Origin: Paenarthrobacter aurescens TC1
GTDB lineage: Bacteria > Actinomycetota > Actinomycetes > Actinomycetales > Micrococcaceae
DNA: 64,000 bases
Reading direction: 5' to 3'
Assembly (NCBI GenBank): GCA_000014925.1
Contig: CP000474.1
Span: 496,001-560,000, forward strand
In this document: positions 28,681 through 37,942 of the stretch, piece by piece
Numbering within the stretch: position 1 is the first letter of the stretch
How the letters are laid out: each line of letters opens with the position of its first letter
Position numbers and translations under genes: made by a program
The notes under the pieces: model-generated
What the model saw: only the letters and a program-made list of their open reading frames with translations
The model's database searches: none
Told to the model about the DNA's origin: nothing

Positions 28681-30261
28681 CTAAGAGTTTGGGGCTGCCA
28701 CCAAGGCCGGGTCAGGAGGTGTGGTGACGGCCGCCGCGTGTTCGGCCAGGACCCCCGTCCGATGCCTGATGCGAAGACGGTAGAGCAGCGTTCCGCCGAT
28801 GATGACCGCGGCAACGAACATGACGCCGCCCCATTGCAGGTACCACTCGAACGGCGGCACCGAGCTGTAGATTTCCGGTCGCGGCCACACAAGGTTCAGC
28901 GTCATGGCTCCGCCCCAAAGCACCGCCAGGATGTTCACGGGCAGTCCCCACTTGCCCAGGCTGAATCCCGGTTCTGATCCGTCGTCCTTGAGGGGCCACT
29001 TCTTGAGGAACCGCCGCCGCAGCATGGGCACAGTGACCAGCAGGTAGGACAGGTAGATCAGCACGATGCTGATGCTGGACAAAATGGTGAAGATGGCTGG
29101 CTGGGAGATGTTGACGATCAGGGGAATCACCGCCACTACACCGATAACGATTGCCGCAACCGTGGGTGTTTTCCGGGTGGGGTGCACTTTGCCGAGCTGA
29201 CGGCTAAAGGGAAGGTTGTTGTCCCTGGCCATGGCAAACATCATCCGGATAGCTGCTGCATGGACAGCCAGCGTACACACAACTACAGCTACTACGATGC
29301 ATGCCAGGAACGCCTTGCCGAACGGACCACCCAGCACTGAAAGCACGATGTACTGCAGCCCGCCATCGGCCGCCCCGAGCTTGGGATCGGAAAGATCGGG
29401 GGCCGCCAGGATTCCGCCCAGAAGGAGCAGCCCTCCCAAAAGGAAGGATGCCGTAACGGCGCGGAGGATCGCCCTGGGAGCCGTGCGCTTGGGGTCCTTG
29501 GTTTCTTCACCCAGGGAACTGGCGGTGTCGAACCCGTACATGACATAGCCGGATGCCATGGCAGCAATGAGGAACACGCCAAAGAAGCCCAGGGGGTGTT
29601 CTTCGCCGAACCCGGCAGTATCGAGCAGGACTTCGGGTCCTCGCACGGAGTGCCAGATGAGCGCCGCAATGAGCAGGACGGCAGCAACCAGCTCCACGAA
29701 CACGCCCACACTGTTGATCATGGTCATGAGCTTCACGCCGAACGCGTTGATGAGCGTGGAAATGCCGATCATGATGGTGGCCAGGATGACCCCATTGACG
29801 GCGAAGTCGTAGGGACCCGTTCCGTCGCCCACCAACTGGAAACCACTCCAGATCTGCGGCAACGTGATTTGGAGGGCCAGGGCAACGGACCCCAAGGCCA
29901 TGATGGAGGAGAGCAGCAGCAACCAGCCCGCCAGCCAGGCCCACGTTCCGGTTGAAAGCCTCTTTGCCCAGTTGTAGACCGACCCGGCCACCGGATAACG
30001 CCCCGCCAGTTCGGCAAAGCACAGGGCAACCATGAGTTGGCCGACGAAGACGATAGGCCACGACCAGGCATAGGCGGGTCCCGCCGTCGAAAATCCGAAG
30101 TAAAACAATTGAAAAACGCCGGTGAGGATGGAGATGTAGCTGACGCCAGCGGCGAAGCTGGCAAACTTACCGATGCTGCGGTCAAGGGTTTGGGCGTAGC
30201 CAAACTCGTCCATACCGCTTGCATCGCTCTTGCAGGGTCCTATTTTGCTGGGTTCTGACAT
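28681..30261 (-). CDS. APC-family amino acid/amine permease
   Basis: 526 residues with about 12 hydrophobic helices; the first starts near residue 35 (FASFAAGVSYISILTGVFQL) and the loop QLMVALCFAELAGRYPVAGS is the conserved APC segment between helices 2 and 3. ATG at 30261 is selected because TTAGGAG lies six bases upstream; longer frames start at 30282 or 30312. It follows betA in the same direction after 146 bp, so its cargo may be a choline-related amine, GABA or an amino acid; this is inference from position. Confidence 0.87.
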   Translation of the reverse strand: MSEPSKIGPCKSDASGMDEFGYAQTLDRSIGKFASFAAGVSYISILTGVFQLFYFGFSTAGPAYAWSWPIVFVGQLMVALCFAELAGRYPVAGSVYNWAKRLSTGTWAWLAGWLLLLSSIMALGSVALALQITLPQIWSGFQLVGDGTGPYDFAVNGVILATIMIGISTLINAFGVKLMTMINSVGVFVELVAAVLLIAALIWHSVRGPEVLLDTAGFGEEHPLGFFGVFLIAAMASGYVMYGFDTASSLGEETKDPKRTAPRAILRAVTASFLLGGLLLLGGILAAPDLSDPKLGAADGGLQYIVLSVLGGPFGKAFLACIVVAVVVCTLAVHAAAIRMMFAMARDNNLPFSRQLGKVHPTRKTPTVAAIVIGVVAVIPLIVNISQPAIFTILSSISIVLIYLSYLLVTVPMLRRRFLKKWPLKDDGSEPGFSLGKWGLPVNILAVLWGGAMTLNLVWPRPEIYSSVPPFEWYLQWGGVMFVAAVIIGGTLLYRLRIRHRTGVLAEHAAAVTTPPDPALVAAPNS

Positions 30262-30406
30262 TCGAACTCCTAACTCAGACATGCACGAATGGTGATAACC
30301 TGCGGCCGCCATTGGACGCAGTGGATATCAAAGTCCGGGCACCACGGTGTGCCTCGGGCTGTTTCCCCCATTGTTTGTAGCGTGGGTCTAAAAGCAGGGC
30401 GCCTGA

Positions 30407-32059
30407 TCAGGCGAGGGACAAGCTGAAGTCGGCTTCCGCCGTCGTGGTTTCCTCCGTCCGGCTGGCACTGAGGTCGGCCTTGATAAGGTCGGCGCAACGT
30501 TCGCCAATCATCATGACGGTGATGTTGGGGTTCACGGTGACGTGTTCCGGCATGACGGAGGCGTCGGCCACGCGCAGCCCGGTGACGCCCTTGACCCGCA
30601 GTTCGGGATCCAGGGGTGACATGTCATCGTCCACAGGTCCCATCCGGACTGTGCCAACCGGGTGGTAGACGGTGTTGTGGGTTTTGCGGATGTAGTCCTG
30701 CAGTTCCTCGTCGGTCTGTGCCTCGATGCCGGGAGAAAGTTCGCGGCCGGTCCATTCGGCCATGGCCGGCTGCCCAGCGATTTCCCGGGCCTTGCGGATA
30801 CCGGCCACCATGACGCGCATATCGTGGCCATCCGGATCGGTGAAATACCGGGGGTCCACCATGGGCTTGTCGCGGAAGTCCCTGCTCCGCAGACGAACGG
30901 TCCCGCGTGAACGCGCGTGGGTGACGTTCGGCGTGAGACTGAAACCGTTCTCCGTGGTGGGGTAGCCGTAGCGCAAGGTGTTCATGTCGAAGGGCACGGA
31001 GCCGTAGTGCATCATCAGGTCGGGGCGGTCCAAGCCCTCCTCGGTGGGAGTAAAGATACCGATCTCCCACCACTGGGTGGAGGCTTGCACCATGGGCTGC
31101 ATGGCCTCGAACTGCACAACGCCTTCCGGGTGGTCTTGCAAGTGCTCGCCGACGCCGGGGGAATCCACCAGGACCTCGATGCCGTGCTGTTCGAGGTGCG
31201 CCGCCGGGCCTATGCCGGAGAGCATGAGGAGCGTGGGGGAGTCGATCGCGCCGGTGGACAGGATGACCTCGCGATGCGCTGAGAGCCGGTGCGTCCGGCC
31301 AAACGCTGAATCAACGACGTCGACGCCGGTGCAGCGCTTCTCTGCGTCAAACACCAGTTGGCGTGCCCGCAGGCCCGTCAGCAGTGTGAAGTTTTCGCGA
31401 TCGACGATGGGGTGAATATAGGAGACCGAGCTGGAGGAACGCGTCCCATCCGAACGGCGATTGATCTGGAAGAAATTGGCGCCGTTGATCACGGTGGTGC
31501 CGTCATTGAACTTTGTGCGGGGAATGCCAACCTGCTCGCAGGCATCAAGGAGCGCGACGCCGGCGGGATCGTTTGGCGGAACGTTCATCAAATGCACAGG
31601 ACCGGAATCGCCATGGTGGGGAGCATCCGGGCCGGCGTCCTCATTGGATTCCAAACGCTGGTACAACGGCCACGCGGCATCAGCGTTCCAGCCGGTGGCA
31701 CCGTACTTTGACTCCCACTCGTCCAGGTCTTCGCGGGGAGCCCAGAAGGCGATGCAGGAGTTGTGGCTGGAACAGCCACCCATCACCTTTGCGCGGGCGT
31801 GGCGCATGAAGGAGTTGCCGTTCTCCTGCGGTTCCACCGGGTAGTCCCAGTCGTAGCCGGATTCCAGCAGCTCCATCCAACGGTCCAGCTGCAGGATCTC
31901 CGGCAGATTACGGTCATCAGGTCCGGCTTCCACCAAGGCCACGGTGACGGCAGGGTCTTCGCTCAGCCGGGCGGCGACGGCAGCTCCTGCAGATCCTCCG
32001 CCGATGATGACGTAGTCGAACCCGCGCTCACTGAGGTCTTCAATGTTGTCAGTGTGCAT
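30407..32059 (-). CDS. betA: Choline dehydrogenase (GMC oxidoreductase)
   Basis: 550-residue FAD enzyme oxidising choline to betaine aldehyde. The N-terminal FAD loop is VIIGGGSAGAAVAARLSEDP, followed by the GMC signature region RHARAKVMGGCSSHNSCIAFW, STGAIDSPTLLMLSGIG, and the C-terminal active-site VYHPVGTVRMGP with the catalytic His. It starts directly after the betB stop, so the two are one operon. Other GMC alcohol oxidases look similar; pairing with an aldehyde dehydrogenase and a palindromic Bet-like operator favours choline. Confidence 0.88.
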   Translation of the reverse strand: MHTDNIEDLSERGFDYVIIGGGSAGAAVAARLSEDPAVTVALVEAGPDDRNLPEILQLDRWMELLESGYDWDYPVEPQENGNSFMRHARAKVMGGCSSHNSCIAFWAPREDLDEWESKYGATGWNADAAWPLYQRLESNEDAGPDAPHHGDSGPVHLMNVPPNDPAGVALLDACEQVGIPRTKFNDGTTVINGANFFQINRRSDGTRSSSSVSYIHPIVDRENFTLLTGLRARQLVFDAEKRCTGVDVVDSAFGRTHRLSAHREVILSTGAIDSPTLLMLSGIGPAAHLEQHGIEVLVDSPGVGEHLQDHPEGVVQFEAMQPMVQASTQWWEIGIFTPTEEGLDRPDLMMHYGSVPFDMNTLRYGYPTTENGFSLTPNVTHARSRGTVRLRSRDFRDKPMVDPRYFTDPDGHDMRVMVAGIRKAREIAGQPAMAEWTGRELSPGIEAQTDEELQDYIRKTHNTVYHPVGTVRMGPVDDDMSPLDPELRVKGVTGLRVADASVMPEHVTVNPNITVMMIGERCADLIKADLSASRTEETTTAEADFSLSLA

Positions 32060-33571
32060 CTATTTCTCCTTGCCGTGGTCTGCGAACCAGCCGGTCACCT
32101 GAGGGCTGGTGTTCTGGTAGATGTGCTTGGCTTCCTGATACTCACCCAGCCCGGTGGGGCCGAGCTCGCGGCCGACGCCTGACTGGCCGAAGCCGCCCCA
32201 CTCGGCCTGGGGAAGGTAGGGGTGGTAGTCGTTGATCCAGACCGTGCCGTGCCGCAAACGGCCCGCTACCCGCTGGGCCTTGCCGGCATCCTGGGTCCAC
32301 ACGGCACCGGCCAGCCCGTAGATGGTGTCGTTGGCGGTGGCTACGGCTTCGTCCTCAGTGCGGAAGGTTTCCACTGTGACTACCGGGCCGAAGGCTTCGT
32401 CAACCACTACCGACATTCCCCTTTGAACGCGGTCCAGGACGGTGGGCTGGTAGTAGAAGCCGGCGTCGAACTTCTCACCTTCGGGTGCCGCGCCGCCGCA
32501 CCGCAGCCGAGCGCCTTCTGCCACACCACGCTGCACGTAGGCATCCACCTTCTCCCGGTGTGCCGCGGAAATCAGTGGTCCGCTTTCAGCAGATTCGTCG
32601 AACGGGCCGCCGAGGCGGATGTCCTGAGCCCTGCGGACCAACTCATCGACGAAGCGCTCGGCGATGGATTCCTCCACTACCAGCCGCGCCCCGGCGGAGC
32701 AGACCTGTCCAGAGTGCACAAAGGCGCCGTTCAGGGCATTGTCGACGGCGGCGTCGAAGTCAGCGTCAGCGAACACCACGTTGGGGTTCTTGCCGCCGAG
32801 CTCCAGCGCCACCTTCTTCACGGTGCCGGATGCGGCTGCGGCAATGCGCTTGCCGGTTTCCAGCCCACCGGTGAAGGAGACCAGGTCCACGTCCGGGTGC
32901 TCCGAAAGCGGTGCGCCCGCTTGTGCGCCCGGGCCGGTCACCAGATTGGCGACGCCGTCCGGCAAGCCAAGATCCTGTAGCAACTGCATGGTCAGGATGG
33001 CTGTGGACGGGGTCAGCTCGGACGGCTTGAGGACAAAGGTGCAGCCGGCCGCCAGAGCGGGTGCGATCTTCCATGCGGCCTGCAACAGCGGGTAGTTCCA
33101 CGGCGTGATCAAGCCGCAGACGCCCACCGGTTCGTAGACGATTTTGCTGACGACGGTGGGGTCCCCGGCGTCGACTACCCGGCCCGCCGACTGCCCGGCG
33201 AGCCTTCCGAAATATTCGAAGCAGGCGGCGATGTCGTCGATGTCGATGCGACTTTCGATAATTCGCTTGCCGGTGTCCAGCGATTCGGCACGGGCGAACT
33301 TCTCCCGGCGTTCGCGCAACTCTGCTGCGACTTTGAGCAGGAAGGCGCCCCTCTCAGGGGCGGGGACTGAGGACCAAACGCCGGAGTCGAAGGCCGCGCG
33401 AGCAGCAGCAATGGCGCGCTCGGTGTCTTCGCGGCCGGCTTCGGACACCGTGGCGACCAGTTCGCCGTCGGCCGGGTTGTGGATGCGGCTTACCGCGCCG
33501 GATGCAGCCGGCTCCCACCGGCCGTTGATGAAAAGAGTGGAGGGGGAATCGGAAAATGTGGCTTGGGTCAT
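32060..33571 (-). CDS. betB: Betaine-aldehyde dehydrogenase
   Basis: 503-residue NAD(P)-dependent aldehyde dehydrogenase that makes glycine betaine. The catalytic Glu is in ELGGKNPNVVFADADFDA and the nucleophile Cys in HSGQVCSAGARLVVEES; ITPWNYPLLQAAWKIAPALA is the cofactor region. ATG at 33571 is preferred over the TTG at 33607, which lies inside the operator. It is first in the betB-betA operon. Product betaine would feed the gbcAB/dmg genes at the left of the window. Confidence 0.9.
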   Translation of the reverse strand: MTQATFSDSPSTLFINGRWEPAASGAVSRIHNPADGELVATVSEAGREDTERAIAAARAAFDSGVWSSVPAPERGAFLLKVAAELRERREKFARAESLDTGKRIIESRIDIDDIAACFEYFGRLAGQSAGRVVDAGDPTVVSKIVYEPVGVCGLITPWNYPLLQAAWKIAPALAAGCTFVLKPSELTPSTAILTMQLLQDLGLPDGVANLVTGPGAQAGAPLSEHPDVDLVSFTGGLETGKRIAAAASGTVKKVALELGGKNPNVVFADADFDAAVDNALNGAFVHSGQVCSAGARLVVEESIAERFVDELVRRAQDIRLGGPFDESAESGPLISAAHREKVDAYVQRGVAEGARLRCGGAAPEGEKFDAGFYYQPTVLDRVQRGMSVVVDEAFGPVVTVETFRTEDEAVATANDTIYGLAGAVWTQDAGKAQRVAGRLRHGTVWINDYHPYLPQAEWGGFGQSGVGRELGPTGLGEYQEAKHIYQNTSPQVTGWFADHGKEK

Positions 33572-33590
33572 ACGATGGAGGTTAGTGCAT

Positions 33591-33632
33591 CTTGAACATC
33601 TGTTCAAGGAAAATTATGAACAGATGTTCAAG
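33591..33632. promoter_or_regulatory. Two tandem palindromic operators upstream of betB
   Basis: A perfect 16-bp inverted repeat (33591-33606 and 33617-33632). Each arm is itself a palindrome, TGAACA-N2-TGTTCA, centred 24 bp apart. This is the geometry of two TetR-type dimer sites covering the betBA promoter. A TetR/BetI-like gene lies 3 kb away at 36478-37062 and is a candidate ligand-sensing partner, but it carries no such site of its own. Confidence 0.7.
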
Positions 33633-33652
33633 TTACCGACGGGGTGCGAGCA

Positions 33653-34426
33653 TCAAAGCGCGTTGATGGTGATGTTTTTGCGCATCTCAGGAAGCGTGGC
33701 TTTGAGAGTCTCGAGAGTCGGGCAAAGTGCTTCCACCTTGAGGGTGACCGCCGGCTTATTGAAGGTCCGAACCACGGTGTAGCCAAAGGCATCACCTGAT
33801 GTATATGACACCGCCAGCATGTCAACATCACGGTTACCGGCTGCACTGAAACCCAGTGTTGCGTCCTTGGCGGAAGCGATGAGTTCAGTCTTGTTGGGGA
33901 AGAGGATGGTGAGGACCTTCAAGGTTGATGCCCTGTCGTCGCCGGGTACGAGTTCGGAGGGCTGGTTTCGCACCTGAACCGTCCGTATTTTGCAGCGCGT
34001 GTTCTCGGAGCTGAAGGTCATCATGCCGTCTGCCGCCATGCGACTGTAGTCGCCTACCCAACCGGCGGTCGGGTCCGTCAGGGAGCTGGCGATGTCCGGG
34101 GTGTGCCCGCCGTTTTCATCCCCAAGAATCCTGTTGCCGTTGGCCCAGGTGAGATCTTCGGTGGCTGCATCGAGCCGTCCGCCAGGGCTGTCGCCGCCGG
34201 CCCCCACTGCTTCCTTGGATGAGGCTGCTTCCTTGGGTGAGGCTGCTTCCTTGGGTGAGGCTGCGCCTTGGGCGGCGCTCTGCGAGGTGGTGGAGCTCGT
34301 CGGGGCAGTGGAGGAAGCCTCGGTGGTGGCCGGTGCGCCGATGCTGCAGCCTCCCAGCGCGGCAAGGACAAATGCGGACGAGAGCAGTGCAAAGAACGGT
34401 GTGCGGTATGGGCTTGGGGTCATCAT
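33653..34426 (-). CDS. Hypothetical lipoprotein with Ala-Ser-Pro-Lys-Glu repeats
   Basis: 257 residues with signal peptide and lipobox AALGGC (Cys27), so probably surface-anchored. A low-complexity Ser/Thr/Ala linker follows, with three tandem copies of a six-residue unit (AASPKE, AASPKE, AASSKE) encoded by 18-bp repeats near 34205-34265. The C-terminal 160 residues form an unknown soluble domain with two Cys (ENTRCKIRTVQVRNQP ... VEALCPTLETL). It ends 20 bp before the betB operators. Confidence 0.8.
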   Translation of the reverse strand: MMTPSPYRTPFFALLSSAFVLAALGGCSIGAPATTEASSTAPTSSTTSQSAAQGAASPKEAASPKEAASSKEAVGAGGDSPGGRLDAATEDLTWANGNRILGDENGGHTPDIASSLTDPTAGWVGDYSRMAADGMMTFSSENTRCKIRTVQVRNQPSELVPGDDRASTLKVLTILFPNKTELIASAKDATLGFSAAGNRDVDMLAVSYTSGDAFGYTVVRTFNKPAVTLKVEALCPTLETLKATLPEMRKNITINAL

Positions 34427-34611
34427 CAGGATCCTAGGATGTTTGTTCTGGGCCGAGGTGGAAGCCAGCCTCGGCGTATATCTATCGACTGGATTAATTT
34501 ACCAGTCGGCACACCGTGACATCACAGAAGCGAGGACCTTCCGGCTCCTCAACTTTGATTTCCGAGAATGCTTGCACCCATCCCTGCCCGCGGCTGCTAC
34601 GAACTACTCTC

Positions 34612-36198
34612 ATGAAAAAGCTCGGACTCCGGACCAAAGGCACTGAAACCATGGCGGCGCTGGCAGGCGTGGTCTCGGCCGCCGTCGTGCTGGCTATTGC
34701 CGAGCTGATCGGTGCATTCTTTACTGCCAGGGCAACCCCGGTGTTTGCCTTGGGATCCACCTTCATCGACTTCACGCCATCGTGGTTGAAGGACTTTGCG
34801 ATCGCCACGTTCGGCACCAATGACAAGGCTGCGCTGTTCGTGGGCATGGGCCTGACGATCGCCGTGCTGGCCTGCGTGCTGGGAATAGTGGCTTATCGGA
34901 AGTGGGCCTTGGGTGTCCTCGGCGTGCTGTTCATGGGCGCAGTGATCGTGGCCTGCGTCCTGACCCGCGCCGGCGTGGGACCCGCCGACGCCATCCCCTC
35001 CGTTGTGGGAACCGTCTCCGGCCTCTTCGTCCTGCGCCGCCTCATGGTGCCGTTGTGGGGGGCGAAAGCGTGGCCGGAAGCCCCCGCTGACATAGCGGCT
35101 GACGCCGACAACCAGGCCGGGGGAGCCGGCACCAGCCGCCGTCGCTTCTTTGCTACCGCCGGGATCACTGCGGTGGCGGCGGGGATCGCGGCGACCGGTG
35201 GGCGGCTGTTGGGTGCTGCCCGCAACAACATAGCCCAGGCGCGGGATGCCCTCCGGTTGCCCACACCTGTCAGGGCTGCGCCCCCCGTGCCGGCGGGAGT
35301 CCAGTCCCCGGTCCCCGGAGTCTTGCCCTGGCTGACACCGAACAGTGAGTTCTACCGCATTGATACGGCCCTGAGCGTCCCGGAAATCAACATCAATGAT
35401 TGGGAACTGCGAGTGCACGGAATGGTGGAGGAGGAAGTCACCCTCACCTTCCAGGACCTTCTCGACGCTGATCTGATCGAATCGCACGTCACCCTCACCT
35501 GCGTGTCAAACCCGGTGGGTGGAAAGCTGGCCGGAAACGCCAAGTGGCTGGGCCTGCCCATCCGCGAAGTCCTGGCCAGAGCCAAACCGAAGGAAGGCGC
35601 GGACATGGTGCTCTCCACATCCATCGACGGCTTCAGCGCATCTACTCCGTTGGAGGTCCTCCAGGATGACCGCGATGCCATGCTGGCCATTGGCATGAAC
35701 GGTGAGCCACTCCCGGTGGAGCACGGATACCCCGTTCGGATGGTGGTTCCGGGACTGTACGGATTCGTCTCCGCCACCAAGTGGGTGGTGGACCTGGAGG
35801 TGACCCGCTTCGCGGACAGCAAGGCTTACTGGACACAGCGTGGATGGTCAGAACGTGGCCCCATCAAGACCATGGCACGTGTGGACGTACCCAAGTCCTT
35901 CGCGAAGTTCCCGCCAGGCAAGGTCGCAGTGGGCGGCACAGCATGGGCCCAGACGCGGGGAATCACCAAGGTGGAAGTACAGATTGACGACGGCGAGTGG
36001 GTGGAGGCAACCCTTTCGACCGAAGCTTCCACCATCACCTGGCGCCAGTGGTCTTACGAATGGGACGCCACACCCGGCATTCACTACGTCAAGGCCCGCG
36101 CCACCGATGGCACCGGCGAAGTCCAAACCGACAAGCGCGCCGACCCCGTACCTGACGGAGCCTCGGGCTGGCCGTCGGTGATGGTCACCGTGGAGTAA
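34612..36198 (+). CDS. Membrane-anchored molybdopterin oxidoreductase (sulfite-oxidase family)
   Basis: 528 residues. Residues 15-160 hold four hydrophobic helices (for example MAALAGVVSAAVVLAIAEL and FVGMGLTIAVLACVLGIVA). An internal SRRRFFATAG motif resembling a Tat signal follows at about 182. The rest is a Moco domain (about 240-430; the Cys ligand is in LTCVSNPVGG) and a C-terminal dimerisation domain. ATG at 34612 is preferred; the frame extends upstream to 34516 with a poor N-terminus. The catalytic domain is probably outside the membrane. Substrate unknown. Confidence 0.88.
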   Translation: MKKLGLRTKGTETMAALAGVVSAAVVLAIAELIGAFFTARATPVFALGSTFIDFTPSWLKDFAIATFGTNDKAALFVGMGLTIAVLACVLGIVAYRKWALGVLGVLFMGAVIVACVLTRAGVGPADAIPSVVGTVSGLFVLRRLMVPLWGAKAWPEAPADIAADADNQAGGAGTSRRRFFATAGITAVAAGIAATGGRLLGAARNNIAQARDALRLPTPVRAAPPVPAGVQSPVPGVLPWLTPNSEFYRIDTALSVPEININDWELRVHGMVEEEVTLTFQDLLDADLIESHVTLTCVSNPVGGKLAGNAKWLGLPIREVLARAKPKEGADMVLSTSIDGFSASTPLEVLQDDRDAMLAIGMNGEPLPVEHGYPVRMVVPGLYGFVSATKWVVDLEVTRFADSKAYWTQRGWSERGPIKTMARVDVPKSFAKFPPGKVAVGGTAWAQTRGITKVEVQIDDGEWVEATLSTEASTITWRQWSYEWDATPGIHYVKARATDGTGEVQTDKRADPVPDGASGWPSVMVTVE

Positions 36199-36217
36199 TC
36201 GAAAATAAGTGTGAAGG

Positions 36218-36252
36218 GTGTGGCCGGCCCGGGGGGTTTGGGCCGGCCACAC
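36218..36252. terminator. Hairpin after the molybdopterin oxidoreductase
   Basis: Perfect 13-bp GC-rich arms (GTGTGGCCGGCCC at 36218-36230, its complement at 36240-36252) with a 9-base loop, 20 bp after the stop codon. No T-run follows. The remaining 220 bp to the next gene show nothing I can name. Confidence 0.7.
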
Positions 36253-36477
36253 TATCTACTTGGTGTAGTAGACATCACGCTCTGCTGACGCGTCATGGGG
36301 GGACAGTCAACAGTGCGCCGTGAAGACCATCCTGGCAGGCACGTCTCCTGGCCGGACTGGTCGTGGCTACCCGATAGCAGCACGCAGGGGGTAGCCTCAC
36401 ACCATTCAAGTGCAGCGGTCATCCAAAACGTGACGCCAATTTTCACCAGAAGTTAAAAGCGGCCGGTCATGGTGAGG

Positions 36478-37062
36478 CTAAGACGCGAAAGCGATCTGCT
36501 CTGTGCGCGCAATACCGCGCTCGATGGCTGCCTTGTCTATGCCCAAAAGAGTGGTGAGCCACATGCCGTTCTGCACCACCACGATGTCGGCTGCCCGGTC
36601 ACTGCATTCATCAGGGGAAAGCCCCGGAACGGCATTCCCAATCAGGGCCGCAAGCCCTTGGAGATACCTATCAAAGGCTGCGGCATTGATTCGCGCAAAG
36701 TCCTCATCCGCTTGGGCGAGAGCCCACAGGTGGAGGCGGAGGGACAGGTATGGTGTGGTCAGGAGCCCAGGGTCGGCAACGCGCCGAAGCGACTCCCGGA
36801 GTTGCTCGTCCGGGGTTGAAGTGGACACCGGCTCCACCAGCAGGAGGTCGTGCTCTTCAATCTGGCGGAGCACCGCGCGGATCAGACTCGATTTGTCTTC
36901 GTAGTAGTAGTTCACAAGCCCAAGCGCGACGCCGGCTTCACGCGCCACAGCGCGCATGTTGATACCCGAAATGCCGTGACGGGACAATAGCTCCAGAGCT
37001 GCTTCGAGAATGCGTGTCTGCCTGTCAGCCTGTTCCCCGGACTTCACGGTGCTTGTACCCAT
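36478..37062 (-). CDS. TetR-family regulator, BetI-like
   Basis: 194 residues. The N-terminal HTH (about 15-60) reads RILEAALELLSRHG ... MRAVAREAGVALGLVNYYYEDKSSLI, the pattern of the BetI branch, with a C-terminal ligand-binding half (LSLRLHLWALAQADEDFARI). It lies 45 bp downstream of a MerR gene on the same strand. It may act on the TGAACA-N2-TGTTCA sites before betB, 3 kb away, but direct evidence is lacking. Confidence 0.9.
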   Translation of the reverse strand: MGTSTVKSGEQADRQTRILEAALELLSRHGISGINMRAVAREAGVALGLVNYYYEDKSSLIRAVLRQIEEHDLLLVEPVSTSTPDEQLRESLRRVADPGLLTTPYLSLRLHLWALAQADEDFARINAAAFDRYLQGLAALIGNAVPGLSPDECSDRAADIVVVQNGMWLTTLLGIDKAAIERGIARTEQIAFAS

Positions 37063-37106
37063 TCGGCCAGACTATTGCCTAACCGGGATCAGCGCATCCT
37101 GGCCGC

Positions 37107-37865
37107 CTAGAGGTTCGTTTCCGCGTAAGCCCGCAGCGCGTCCCGAACAAACGTTGCACCTGATTCTCCGCCGTAATTGGCCGCGAACCGCGGATCAGCC
37201 ACGTACATTTCGCCGAGTCCCGTGACGTAACCCTTGACGTCTCCGCCAGGTGCCGCCGTCGGGGTTCCCGGAATGCCGCGGAGCCACTCGACGTGACGCC
37301 GCGCCAGGTCCTGCGCCTCGGTGCTTTCCGCCGAAACCCCGGATTCCGCGGCAGAGATCCAGTCCGCGCCCAACTTTTGGGCGCGTTCCTTCCACTGTTG
37401 CTTTTCATCTGCGCTCATTCCGCGCCACCAGGAATCACTGGCGGCGTAGGCATCCTTGCCCCACCGCTCTTCCACCTCGTCCTTGTACTGAGTGTGGTCG
37501 AAGCCGTCAAACATGTCCTGTGCCATGTACTTTCCATCCCCTTTCATTGTGTCGATGGTCTGCCGAACGGAGGTGATCTGCCGGGTCAGCCTGTCCTGCT
37601 CCCGGGCGAGCCATTCCATATGGCTGCTTAGCGCTTTGACGGTGTCCGTATCGCGGTCAAGAACTTCGGCGATGGCCGGCAGGCCAAGCCCCAGTTCCCG
37701 TAGAAGCAGGATGCGCTGGAGCTGCACCAGAGCCGGACCGTCATAGTAGCGGTAGCCGTTATGGCCGGTCCGGCTTGGCTTGAGCAGCCCGATGTCGTCG
37801 TAGTGACGCAGCGTGCGGCTGGTTGTCCCTGCAATCTTGGCGATCTCCTGAATTGACCAGTCCAT
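37107..37865 (-). CDS. tipA: MerR-family regulator, TipA type
   Basis: 252 residues. The N-terminal MerR winged helix (1-70) reads IQEIAKIAGTTSRTLRHYDDIGLL, then a coiled-coil linker (about 75-115). The C-terminal TipAS-like ligand domain (about 130-252) includes EVEERWGKDAYAASDSWWRGM and WLRGIPGTP. TipAL-type proteins sense thiopeptide and other drug-like molecules and activate their own promoter. The palindrome TTGACGT-T-ACGTCAA upstream fits an autoregulated MerR promoter. Confidence 0.92.
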   Translation of the reverse strand: MDWSIQEIAKIAGTTSRTLRHYDDIGLLKPSRTGHNGYRYYDGPALVQLQRILLLRELGLGLPAIAEVLDRDTDTVKALSSHMEWLAREQDRLTRQITSVRQTIDTMKGDGKYMAQDMFDGFDHTQYKDEVEERWGKDAYAASDSWWRGMSADEKQQWKERAQKLGADWISAAESGVSAESTEAQDLARRHVEWLRGIPGTPTAAPGGDVKGYVTGLGEMYVADPRFAANYGGESGATFVRDALRAYAETNL

Positions 37866-37903
37866 ACGTCCTCCGTCCTGTGCTTGTTCTTCGACAGTAG
37901 GGG

Positions 37904-37918
37904 TTGACGTTACGTCAA
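37904..37918. promoter_or_regulatory. MerR-type operator TTGACGT-T-ACGTCAA
   Basis: Perfect 7-bp arms around one central base, 39 bp upstream of the tipA-like start. Read on the minus strand it overlaps a TTGACC-like -35 element, the usual arrangement for MerR activators that untwist a long promoter spacer. Confidence 0.65.
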
Positions 37919-37942
37919 GGTCAAGGGGATGGTGGCAAGCAC

